Below, in pieces: positions 32,119 to 39,880 of a DNA stretch of 41,836 nt. The DNA lies in assembly GCA_003023405.1 (NCBI GenBank), contig PXST01000048.1, forward strand, positions 57,561 to 99,396, in the 5' to 3' direction. Every line of letters begins with the position of its first letter. The first letter of the stretch is position 1. This stretch comes from Halobacteriales archaeon SW_8_68_21 (lineage in GTDB: Archaea; Halobacteriota; Halobacteria; Halobacteriales; Haloferacaceae). Both the position numbers and the translations under genes were made by a program. The notes beneath the pieces were generated by a model. That model ran no database searches, was not told the DNA's origin, and was given only the letters and a program-made list of their open reading frames with translations.

Positions 32119-32142
32119 GAAGTCGGTGCGTTCGCCCCGCGC

Positions 32143-32552
32143 TCAGGCGTTCCGTTTCGTGTAGTGTTCCAGTGCCGACTCGATCGACGAGAGGTCGGCG
32201 GTCACCCGGCTGTCGGCGACGCGCATGAACCCGGGCGTGTACGACGACGAGTAGTCGAAGATGCGGTTGACGGCGCGCTTGGGAGCGGAGGCCTCCGCGT
32301 AGTCGGTCACCGTGTACACCCGCATGGCGGGGAACGCCGTCCAGAACGAGCCGCTGGCCCACCGGTCGTCGTCCTCGAAGGTCGTGCCGATCCGGCCTGT
32401 GGCGATGTACTCGTCGTCAGTGTAAAACAGGACGAGGTCTCCGTCGCTCATCTTCTCGAACGTCGATCCGTTGCCGCTGTCGTCGTCGACCGCCCACAGG
32501 CGGGCCTCGTCGAGTCCGGGTCGATCGGGATCAAGAAGACGTTCTCGCTCAT
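32143..32552 (-). pseudogene. Conserved haloarchaeal protein (EVE-like), frameshifted at a 10-bp repeat
   Basis: From ATG 32552 the frame gives MSENVFLIPIDPD, then goes wrong. The continuation PDRPGLDEARLWAVDDDSGN, FEKMSDGDLVLFYTDDEYIA, ATGRIGTTFEDDDRWASGSF and FDYSSSYTPGFMRVAD is in another frame. Inserting one extra copy of CCCGATCGAC beside the existing one (32520-32529) restores LIPIDPDRPGL exactly. So the gene looks like one that lost one unit of a 10-bp tandem pair. The fold, with a GDLVLFYxDxxYIATG core, recalls EVE/PUA-like domains, but I am not sure. A TTTAAAC box near 32577 supports the start. Confidence 0.7.
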
Positions 32553-32603
32553 CATCCTCCGTTTCGCCGGGAGGGGTTTAAACTCGTTCGTTACCGCGTC
32601 GGG

Positions 32604-32951
32604 TCACGCCTCGGCGTCGGCGTACAGTCGGTCCATCTTCGCCGCCATCACGAAGTCGGCGCGGGTCAGCCCGCCGACCTCGTGGCTCCAGATCTCGACC
32701 CCGACCTCGCCCCACGACAGCGCGATGTCGGGGTGGTGCCACTCTCGTTCGGCGAGCTCGCCGATCTCGTTCGTGAACGCCAGCGCGGTCTCGAAGTCGG
32801 GGAACTCGTAGCCGGCCTTTAGATGGTGGTCGTCGACGACCTCCCACGCGTCGCCGAGTTCTGCGAAGTAGTCGTCGTACTCGTCGCCTTCGAGCGGCTC
32901 CGCGTCGTCGCCGGCCGGCTCGACCGGCTCGTCCGCAAGCGGTGAGGACAT
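32604..32951 (-). CDS. Pterin-4a-carbinolamine dehydratase
   Basis: The 115-residue protein has the active-site pattern [13 protein letters not shown] (His72, His73, Pro74), [12 protein letters not shown] (His90) and Asp99 in RADF. In other organisms this small enzyme dehydrates 4a-hydroxytetrahydropterin and can act as a transcription cofactor; in archaea its pterin substrate is uncertain. An acidic N-terminus of about 25 residues precedes the family domain, which is otherwise of normal size. ATG 32951 is the start closest to the domain. The frame is open further upstream without support. Confidence 0.85.
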   Translation of the reverse strand: MSSPLADEPVEPAGDDAEPLEGDEYDDYFAELGDAWEVVDDHHLKAGYEFPDFETALAFTNEIGELAEREWHHPDIALSWGEVGVEIWSHEVGGLTRADFVMAAKMDRLYADAEA

Positions 32952-33021
32952 ACCTCGCGTTGGGCGACGAGCGGTTTGTACTTTCGGCAGACGACACCGC
33001 ACCGGAACCGCGAGGGCGTGA

Positions 33022-33492
33022 TCACCGGAACCGAGAGAGCGCGTCCCGGAGCGCCCGTCGCACCGCCGCGAGCCGGCCGGTCGCGCCGCTCTGTGCCGAC
33101 GAACGCGCTCCCGTTCCCGGCTCCGACAGCTCCCATCCGGCCTTCTCGGCGGCCTCGTCGATCCGCAGGAACTCGTAGCCGGTCTCGGTCGCGACGCGTT
33201 CGTCCGCGCGGGTGGTGCCGACGAACACGCACCGCGGACCGGCGCTCTCCTCCCGCACGTCCGCCAGGGTGCCCCACTTGTCCCAGCTCGTGAGCGCGTA
33301 GTCGTTCTCCACCCCGTGGTCGCGGGCGAACGCTGCCACCTCGTCGGCCTCGTTCGCGACGATCCCGACGTGGCGGCTCCATCGCCGCGCGTCGGAAAAC
33401 GCCGCGGCCGGGTCGGCGAGCGACCGCGCGGCACCGAGCGAGAAGACGAGCGTCACGTCGCCGTCGCCGGGCGTCGTCGCGTCGATTCCCAT
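33022..33492 (-). CDS. DUF7124-like haloarchaeal protein (copy 2)
   Basis: The 156-residue protein reads [60 protein letters not shown] and [16 protein letters not shown], which aligns block by block with the protein at 16360-16776. It differs by a C-terminal basic helix ([17 protein letters not shown]). The middle, which in copy 1 holds FTRKHRVRQDFFSG, is [19 protein letters not shown] here. ATG 33492 begins just before the conserved block. Function is unknown; two copies in one window suggest a small haloarchaeal family rather than a single-copy housekeeping gene. Confidence 0.7.
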   Translation of the reverse strand: MGIDATTPGDGDVTLVFSLGAARSLADPAAAFSDARRWSRHVGIVANEADEVAAFARDHGVENDYALTSWDKWGTLADVREESAGPRCVFVGTTRADERVATETGYEFLRIDEAAEKAGWELSEPGTGARSSAQSGATGRLAAVRRALRDALSRFR

Positions 33493-33568
33493 CTCTATCG
33501 GAGCCACGCGACGGGCGGCCTAAACGCTGTGGGGAGGCTTATGTCCGACCGTGCCGTCGCCTCCGACG

Positions 33569-34396
33569 ATGGAGTTCGAACCCACCTTCGGCACGGCCGC
33601 GCCGCTTTTCGGCATGGTCCACCTCCCGCCGCTCCCGGGTGCCCCTCGCGCGCCAGACGACGGCCGCGAAGCGATGGCGGCCGCGGTCGATCGCGCGGCG
33701 AGCGACGCCCGGGCCCTCGACCGCGGCGGCGTCGACGGGATCGTGATCGAGAACTTCGGCGACGCGCCCTTCTACCCCGACGAGGTCCCACCCCACGTCG
33801 TCGCCGCCGTGACGCGCGCCGCGACCGCGGTCGCCGCGGAGACGGACCTCCCGCTCGGGATCAACGTCCTCCGCAACGACGCCGAGGCCGCGTTGTCCGT
33901 CGCGGCCGCGGTCGACGCCGACTTCGTCCGCGTGAACGTCCACACCGGCGCTCGCGTCACCGATCAGGGAGTCGTCCAAGGGTGTGCCCACGAGACGCTC
34001 CGCCTGCGCGATCGCCTCGGCGTCGATGTCGGCGTCTTCGCCGACACCGACGTGAAACACTCCGCGCCGCTGACCCCGAAAGGGTACACCGCCGAGTCGT
34101 TCGCCGACACCGCCGAGCGCGGCCTCGCCGACGCCGTGATCGCCTCTGGTTCCGGGACCGGTGAGGCGGTAAACGCGGACGCCCTCGAAGCGGTCGTCGC
34201 CGAGCGCGAGCGCCACGGCCTCGACACGCCCGTCCTCGTCGGCAGCGGCGTCACGCCGGAGACGGTCGGCGACCTGCTCGGCGTCGCCGACGGCGCGATT
34301 GTCGGGACCGCGCTCAAGCGCGGCGGCGAGACGACCGCGCCGGTCGACGCGGACCACGTCGCCGACCTCGTCGCGGCCGCCGACGCGGTCCGGTGA
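33569..34396 (+). CDS. BtpA/SgcQ-family TIM-barrel protein
   Basis: The 275-residue protein begins with FGMVHLPPLPGAP and continues DGIVIENFGDAPF, RVNVHTGARVTDQGVVQGCA, FADTDVKHSAPL, DAVIASGSGTGEAVNAD, PVLVGSGVTPETV and AIVGTALKRGG. This is the BtpA/SgcQ (COG0434) TIM-barrel family, whose biochemical role is not settled; bacterial BtpA is linked to photosystem I stability. It should be cytoplasmic. ATG 33569 is preferred over GTG 33551 because CTTATG near 33538-33543 gives a leaderless distance. The downstream convergent gene is a PfkB kinase. Confidence 0.85.
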   Translation: MEFEPTFGTAAPLFGMVHLPPLPGAPRAPDDGREAMAAAVDRAASDARALDRGGVDGIVIENFGDAPFYPDEVPPHVVAAVTRAATAVAAETDLPLGINVLRNDAEAALSVAAAVDADFVRVNVHTGARVTDQGVVQGCAHETLRLRDRLGVDVGVFADTDVKHSAPLTPKGYTAESFADTAERGLADAVIASGSGTGEAVNADALEAVVAERERHGLDTPVLVGSGVTPETVGDLLGVADGAIVGTALKRGGETTAPVDADHVADLVAAADAVR

Positions 34397-34427
34397 CACT
34401 GCCGGACTCCCGCCCGGCCGCCGCCCG

Positions 34428-35529
34428 CTATCGACTCCCGTCGGGGGCGTACCCCCGCCCCGCGAGAAACGAGGCGACCTCGCTCCGCGTCGGGAGCTCC
34501 GGCTGCGTGAACCGGGCGGTACAGTTGATCGCTGCGACCGCGCCCGCGAACCGGACGCCGGCGGCGACATCGTCGCCGTTCCCGGACGCGATGCCGTCGT
34601 CGTCTCCGGGAGCGACGTCGCCGCCCCCGGACGCGACGCAGTCGCCCTCCTCGGGCGCTTCCGGTGACGCCCCCGCGATCCACCGGTCGATCAGCCCGGC
34701 GGTGAACGCGTCGCCCGCGCCGGTCGCGTCGACGGTCTCGACGTCGAACGCGTCGAACCGGGAGACCTCCCCGCCGGCGACCGCGGTCATCCCGTCCGCG
34801 CCGTGCGTGAGGACCGCCCGGGGCCACGTCGAGCCTCCTCGTGGTCCGCCTCGCGGCCGCAGCTCCGGCCCGGAACCGCGCTCGGACGCCCCGGTCTGTG
34901 CGGCCGCGATCCGCTCGATCGCAGCCGACGGCGACCCGAAGAAGGCGGGCGTGGCCACCCCGTCGGCGACGAACAGGTCCGCAGCGTGAACGAACCGGTG
35001 AACCGTCTCCGGCTCGGTCCCGCGATCGACAAGCTCCTCGACCGACCCGGAGAGGTCGAAGACGAGCGCGGGCGGGTCCACGGTCTCGTCGTCGCCCCGG
35101 AGCGTCTCGATCCGGTCGAGGACCCGCCGCGAGACGCGGTCCGGGGTGTAGGCGGTGAGGAAGACAGCGTCGGCATCGGCCATCGCCGCGAGCGCGGCGT
35201 CGTCCAGCCGCAGGCCGCGGAAGCTCTCGCCCGCGGTGACGATGGCGCGCTCGCCGTCCGGGTCGCTGAGGATCAGCGACCGGGTATGGGGGTCGTCGCC
35301 GACCGCGACGTGGGTCGCGTCGACGCCGGTGGTGGTCGAGCGCGACCGCGACGTTCGCGCCCACGCCGCCGAACGCGGACGTGACTTCGCCGGCGAACGC
35401 GCCGCCGTCCGGCTCCGGGAGGTTGCTGACCGCGTACCACTCGTCTATCGCCGCGGCCCCGATTGAGAGTATCGCGGGCGAGCCGCGGGCGGCTTCCCCC
35501 TCCTCGGCGGCGTCCGGTCCCGGCGTCAC
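34428..35529 (-). pseudogene. PfkB-family carbohydrate kinase with internal deletion
   Basis: The first 63 residues from GTG 35529 read ILSIGAAAIDEWYAVSNLPE and the ribokinase-type AFGGVGANVAVAL, then the frame is lost. A second frame continues TGVDATHVAVGDDPHTRSLI, GESFRGLRLDDAALA, VFLTAYTPDRVS and VDATGAGDAFTAGLID, the conserved GAGD catalytic motif, to 34428. In PfkB kinases about 25-30 residues (typically ARLGxDVxLLGxVGDDxxG) lie between those parts and are missing. The junction is near 35330-35345. The start overlaps the deaminase stop as GTGA. A 20-residue acidic insert follows the GAGD helix. Confidence 0.78.
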
Positions 35530-36041
35530 GGTTCGCCGAAGAACGACTCGTGAACGGTCATCGCCGCGTCGACGGCGATCGGTCCCTCGACGGTTGTCTC
35601 GCCGCCGGCGCGCCGGATCACCTCCTCGCAGGGAATCGGCACCACGCCGCCGGACGCCGTCTTGAGGGTCTCGCCGTCGACGCCGAAGACGACCCGGCCG
35701 ATTCCCGCGTAGTGGACCGCGGTTGCGCACATGGGACACGGCTCCGTGCTGGCGTACATCGTACAGGCCGCCCGCTCGTCGGCGTCGAGTTCGCGCGCGG
35801 CCCACCGCGCGAGCGTCAGTTCCGGGTGCGCGGCGACGTCGTCGCCGGTCCGCGTCTCGTTCCGGGCCTCGCGGACGATTTCCCCGTCGACGACGAGCAG
35901 CGCGCCGAACGGAGTGTTCCCGGCCGCGACCGCCTCCTCGGCCAGTTCGATCGTTCGGGCCACACGCTCGCCGTCGGTCGCGTCCGGCGGGAGGTCGGCG
36001 GCGACCGGGTCACCGAGTTCGTTCTCGTCGGGCATACTCAT
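35526..36041 (-). CDS. Nucleoside/guanine deaminase, CDA fold
   Basis: The 171-residue protein has the zinc site pattern AAHPEL (His72, Glu74) and EPCPMCATA (Cys102, Cys105), with NTPFGALLVV before it. It belongs to the group of guanine deaminase, tRNA adenosine deaminase and cytosine-type deaminases. The HPE and PCPMC spacing is closest to GuaD-type or TadA-type proteins, but the acidic tail and lack of tRNA-binding features leave the substrate open. Start is ATG 36041 or 36035. It is the upstream gene of the broken PfkB kinase, with which it overlaps, so a nucleoside salvage role (deaminase plus ribokinase) was likely. Confidence 0.8.
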   Translation of the reverse strand: MSMPDENELGDPVAADLPPDATDGERVARTIELAEEAVAAGNTPFGALLVVDGEIVREARNETRTGDDVAAHPELTLARWAARELDADERAACTMYASTEPCPMCATAVHYAGIGRVVFGVDGETLKTASGGVVPIPCEEVIRRAGGETTVEGPIAVDAAMTVHESFFGEP

Positions 36042-36270
36042 ACATACCCCTGCGACCACCTAACGCTTCCTGCGGTCGTCGTCCGGCGGGCGCTCGCGGC
36101 CTTCGTCGGGCGGAGTCGAGACCGTCGGCGTCGCCGGTCGCGTCCGGTTCTCCGTCACCGTCGGCCGTCGGCTCCGCGAGGTGGTTGGGGTCGTCGACAA
36201 AATCAAGGGGCCGTTCGGCCGAGCGGAGCGCGCCGCCACGCTCTTCACCGCCACGGGCGAAACAGGGGTA

Positions 36271-37809
36271 ATGCTGGACGGGGTACGAGCGAAACTCGCT
36301 GCCGCTCGCCGGCGGGCGCGTCGGATCGAACGCCGGGAGCTGGTGGAACTCCGGCAGTGGGCCGAGGACACGACCAACTTTCTCCACCTGACGACGCTGC
36401 TGCTCGTGCCGGTGCTCATCGCCCTCGTCACCCAGATAACGAACCTGACCGACCTCTCGTTCCTCCTCTTTCCGCCGCTGGCGGCGGGGACCTACACGCT
36501 CTTTGCCGACCCGGAGGGGAAGTACTCCTCGCCGCGGACGTTCGTCGGCGGCCTCGTGGTGGGGGCGCTCGCGGGGTGGATCGCGCTGGAGCTCTCGCTG
36601 CGCGGTATCGGCGGCGTTTCGGCCGGCACGATCAGTCCGCTCAGTGCCGGGCTGTCGATCATGCTCTGTGGCGGCCTGACGTGGCTGACCGGCGTCGAGG
36701 AACCGGTCGCCTTCTCGACGGCGCTTCTGGTCCTCGTGAGCGCGCGCGGCGACGCGGTGCTCCTGTTCGGCACCGCCGTTGACCCGGCGGCGGCCTACGT
36801 CGTGGGCGTCGGGGTCTCCGGCGGTCTCGTCGCGGGCGCGTTCGCCGTCTGGCGCAGGTGGTTCTACGAGGAGCGCGCCCGCTATCTCTACGGGACGACG
36901 CAGGCCGACGACCACGTGCTGATGCCGATGCGCAGGGAGACGAGCGAGGCGACCGCGTTCTTCGGCGCGCAGCTCGCGGCGGCCCACGACGCCGGGAAGG
37001 TCGTCCTCCTTGATGTCGTCGACGACGAGGAGTTGGCGGCCGCGGAGCGGGCGGTACTCGCCGACTACGACGCCGCGACGCCCGAGGACCTCCCGGAGTC
37101 GGTGCGGGCGTCGTTCGACGGCGACTTCGAGGAGGCGGTCACGGATCGCGCGGCGGCGACGGCGGCCGAGCAACTCGAACGCCACGCCGCGGAGATCCGG
37201 GAGCGGTTCGACGTGCCTTGCGAGGTGATCGTCGCGGCCGACGGCGATCCGACGCGGGTCGCCGTCGAGACCGCCCGCGCGACGAACTCGGACCTGCTCG
37301 TGACCCCGTTCGAGACCGAGGACGGCCTCCTCTCGCCGTTCACCCGGGGCGTCTTCGCCGGCCCTCTCGACGCCGTCGCGTTCCGGTCGACGACGGGCGT
37401 CGAGGCTTGGCGGCGCGTCCTCGTCTTGGTCGCACGCCCCGGCGACTTGGCGCACGCAATGATCGACTTCGCCGAGCGACTGGCCGGGGAGACCGGCGGA
37501 GTGAGCGTCTGTACCTGTATCGACGCCGAGTCCGACCGCAGGCGGGCCGAGACGAAGCTGGCGAACCTCGTCGAGACCGCGACGGGGCCGGTCGAGACGC
37601 GGGTCGCGCGGTCGGAGGTGACCGCGTTCCTCGGCGCGAACGCGGACGCCTACGACCTCGTCCTCATGGGGTCGAGCGGGGACCGCTCCGTGGCCTCGCG
37701 GCTCGTCTCCCCGCCGACCTTCGAGCGCATTCGGGACATCCGGTGTGACGTGGCGGTCGTGGACCGCGGTGGCGCGGACCGTGACGTGTGGCCGTCACGG
37801 AAGGAGTGA
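36271..37809 (+). CDS. HPP-family membrane protein fused to two Usp domains
   Basis: The 512-residue protein has an N-terminal basic helix, four to five membrane helices of the HPP type (LLLVPVLIALVTQITNLTDL, FPPLAAGTYTLFADPEG, PRTFVGGLVVGALAGWIAL, AAYVVGVGVSGGLVAGAFAV), then two cytoplasmic Usp-like domains. The first (VVLLDVVDDEELAAAERAV, DPTRVAVETARATNSDLLVT) and the second (VLVLVARPGDLAHAMIDFAE, YDLVLMGSSGDRSVASRLVS) keep the nucleotide-fold strand order. HPP proteins have been linked to nitrite or other small-anion transport. ATG 36271 is preferred over an in-frame GTG region from 36181 because the helix starts there. Substrate is unknown. Confidence 0.75.
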   Translation: MLDGVRAKLAAARRRARRIERRELVELRQWAEDTTNFLHLTTLLLVPVLIALVTQITNLTDLSFLLFPPLAAGTYTLFADPEGKYSSPRTFVGGLVVGALAGWIALELSLRGIGGVSAGTISPLSAGLSIMLCGGLTWLTGVEEPVAFSTALLVLVSARGDAVLLFGTAVDPAAAYVVGVGVSGGLVAGAFAVWRRWFYEERARYLYGTTQADDHVLMPMRRETSEATAFFGAQLAAAHDAGKVVLLDVVDDEELAAAERAVLADYDAATPEDLPESVRASFDGDFEEAVTDRAAATAAEQLERHAAEIRERFDVPCEVIVAADGDPTRVAVETARATNSDLLVTPFETEDGLLSPFTRGVFAGPLDAVAFRSTTGVEAWRRVLVLVARPGDLAHAMIDFAERLAGETGGVSVCTCIDAESDRRRAETKLANLVETATGPVETRVARSEVTAFLGANADAYDLVLMGSSGDRSVASRLVSPPTFERIRDIRCDVAVVDRGGADRDVWPSRKE

Positions 37810-37866
37810 GACCGTCGGCGACGCGCGCGGCAGACCCGGTCGCGGCCGCCGATGGCTGTTCGTTCA

Positions 37867-37874
37867 TTTATATA
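37867..37874 (+). promoter_or_regulatory. TATA box of the PHP-domain gene
   Basis: TTTATATA lies about 26 bases before the GTG at 37897. This supports the GTG as a leaderless start and an intact promoter ahead of the damaged gene. Confidence 0.65.
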
Positions 37875-37896
37875 CCTCCCGGCGCGTAGCCCGAGC

Positions 37897-38543
37897 GTGC
37901 CCCGCGTCACCGTCAGCGTTGACCCGCACGTCCACTCCGAGGGCAGCTACGACGGCCACGAGCCGGTGGAGCTGATCTTGGAACACGCGGCGGAGATCGG
38001 ACTCGACGCGGTCGTCGTCACCGACCACGACGTGATCCGGGAGTCGAACCGCGCCGCGGCGATCGCCCCCGAGTACGGGCTGATCGGGATCCCCGGCGTG
38101 GAGGTGTCGACCGCGCACGGCCACCTGCTGGCGATCGGCGTCGATCAGATGCCGCCGCGCGGGCGACCGTACGACGAGACGGTCCGGAGGATCCACGAGC
38201 AGGGCGGCGTCGCCGTCGTCCCGCACCCGTTCCAGCGCTCGCGGCACGGCGTCCGCCGGGGCGACGTCCCGACGCCCGAGTCAGACGAGGAGATCGACGC
38301 GATCGAGGCGTTCAACGCGTGGCTGTTCACGGGGAACCGCAACCGCCGCGCGCGCCGATCCGTATGGCGGCGAAACACTACGTCGGCGCTGCCGGCCGCC
38401 GGTCGGCGTACTACGCGCGTACCGGCGCGGTCCGCGGGGCTCGGGCCACCAAGCGGACCGCAGTCGACGGCGCGGTGGCGGCGAAGATCACCGCGCTCCA
38501 GTCGGTCCACCGCACCCGCCGGCTCTTCTCCTGGTTCGCCTGA
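37897..38543 (+). pseudogene. PHP-domain phosphoesterase with internal deletion
   Basis: The first part reads VDPHVHSEGSYDGHEPVELI, VVVTDHDVIRESNRAA and GVEVSTAHGHLLAIGVD with metal-binding His/Asp motifs of the PHP domain, then AFNAWLFTGNRNRRARR. After that the frame is lost, and the end of the family appears in another frame: AAGRRSAYYARTGAVRGARA, AVAAKITALQSVHRTRRLFS. The intervening part of the PHP domain, with the remaining metal ligands (about 60-70 residues, including a SDAHS-type motif), is absent. The break lies near 38352-38385. Family comparison is from memory. The gene is not functional as written. Confidence 0.75.
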
Positions 38544-38620
38544 CTGACCGGGAGCGAGGGTCGGCGAGCGACCGCGACGGCGGAGAACGGGTTTTTGCCC
38601 GCGGCCGCGAATAGGTGTGT

Positions 38621-39880
38621 ATGACCCACGACAGACGAGAGTCCGGGTTCAAGCGACGAACCCGAGTCGCGGACGCGAGGGCGACCCTGCTCGACGCCGT
38701 CACGCCTCACGACCGGCGCGAGTCGGTCCCGGTCGCGGCGGCCGACGGCCGGGTCGTCGCCGAGCCGATCGACGCGCCGTCCCCCGTACCGGGGTACGAC
38801 CGGGCCGCGATGGACGGGTACGCGGTCCGCGCGAGCGACACCTTCGGAGCCGGCGACCGCTCGCCCACGGTCCTCGACGCGAGGCCGGCCGAGACGGAGT
38901 CGATCGCGTCAGGCGAGGCGGCGCGCGTCCATACCGGCAGCGCGGTCCCCGAGGGCGCGGACGCGGTCGCGATGATCGAACGGATCGAATCGGTCGGCGA
39001 CGAGGTGGAGGTGTTCGACGCGGTCGCGACCGGCGAGAACGTCGGCGAGGCGGGCGAAGACGTCGCGGCCGGCCAGCGGTGCTTCGAGCCGGGCCACGTC
39101 CTGCGGCCCTCCGACGTGGGGCTCCTGCGCTCGGTCGGTCTCGACGAGGTCGCGGTCCGGGAGCCGGCCGACGTCGCGGTGATCCCGACCGGCGAGGAGC
39201 TTGTCGAGTCGAACCCCGGTCCCGGCGAGGTGATCGAGACAAACGGACTCACCGTCTCGCGGCTCGTCGAGCGGTGGGGCGGCGAGGCGCGTTACCGCGA
39301 CGTGGTCACCGACGACCCGAACGCGCTCCGCGAGGCGGTCGCGGCCGACCTCGACGCCGACGTGGTCGTCACCACCGGCGGCTCTTCGGTCGGCGAGCGA
39401 GACCTGATCCCGGAGGTCGTCGACGACCTCGGCGAGGTGCTGGTCCACGGCGTCGCCCTGAAGCCCGGTCACCCGGTGTGTCTCGGACGGGCGTCGGGGA
39501 CGCCGATCGTGTCGCTGCCCGGCTACCCGGTCGCGTGTATCGTCAACGCGGCGCAGTTCCTCCGGCCCGCGCTGAAGCTGGCGGGTGGGGCCGACGCGGA
39601 CCCGTTCCCGACGCGTCGGGCGACGCTCGGGCGGAAGGTCGCCAGCGAACCCGGCGTCCGGACGTTCGCGCGGGTGAGTCTCTCTGAGGACGAGCCGGGC
39701 GAGAGCGACGCGAACTCGACCGCAGACGACCTCCCGACCGCGACGCCGACCCGCGCGAGTGGCTCCGGAATCTTATCCAGCGTCGCGCTCGCGGACGGCT
39801 GGGTCGTCGTGCCGGAGCCGCAGGAGGGACTCGACGCCGGCGAGGCCGTCGACGTGGAGCTCTGGGAGGTGACGCCGTGA
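38621..39880 (+). CDS. moeA: Molybdopterin molybdotransferase MoeA (first copy)
   Basis: The 419-residue protein inserts molybdate into the molybdopterin dithiolene. The N-terminal domain has PVPGYDRAAMDGYAVRASDT, the linker HTGSAVPEGADAVAMIER is characteristic, and the Mog-like domain has VVTTGGSSVGERDLI, VALKPGHPVCLGRASGTPIV and SLPGYPVACIV. Length is normal. Its TGA overlaps the GTG start of the second copy. Tandem moeA copies are common in archaea; here the MoaB-type gene lies far away at 15.5 kb. Confidence 0.9.
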   Translation: MTHDRRESGFKRRTRVADARATLLDAVTPHDRRESVPVAAADGRVVAEPIDAPSPVPGYDRAAMDGYAVRASDTFGAGDRSPTVLDARPAETESIASGEAARVHTGSAVPEGADAVAMIERIESVGDEVEVFDAVATGENVGEAGEDVAAGQRCFEPGHVLRPSDVGLLRSVGLDEVAVREPADVAVIPTGEELVESNPGPGEVIETNGLTVSRLVERWGGEARYRDVVTDDPNALREAVAADLDADVVVTTGGSSVGERDLIPEVVDDLGEVLVHGVALKPGHPVCLGRASGTPIVSLPGYPVACIVNAAQFLRPALKLAGGADADPFPTRRATLGRKVASEPGVRTFARVSLSEDEPGESDANSTADDLPTATPTRASGSGILSSVALADGWVVVPEPQEGLDAGEAVDVELWEVTP

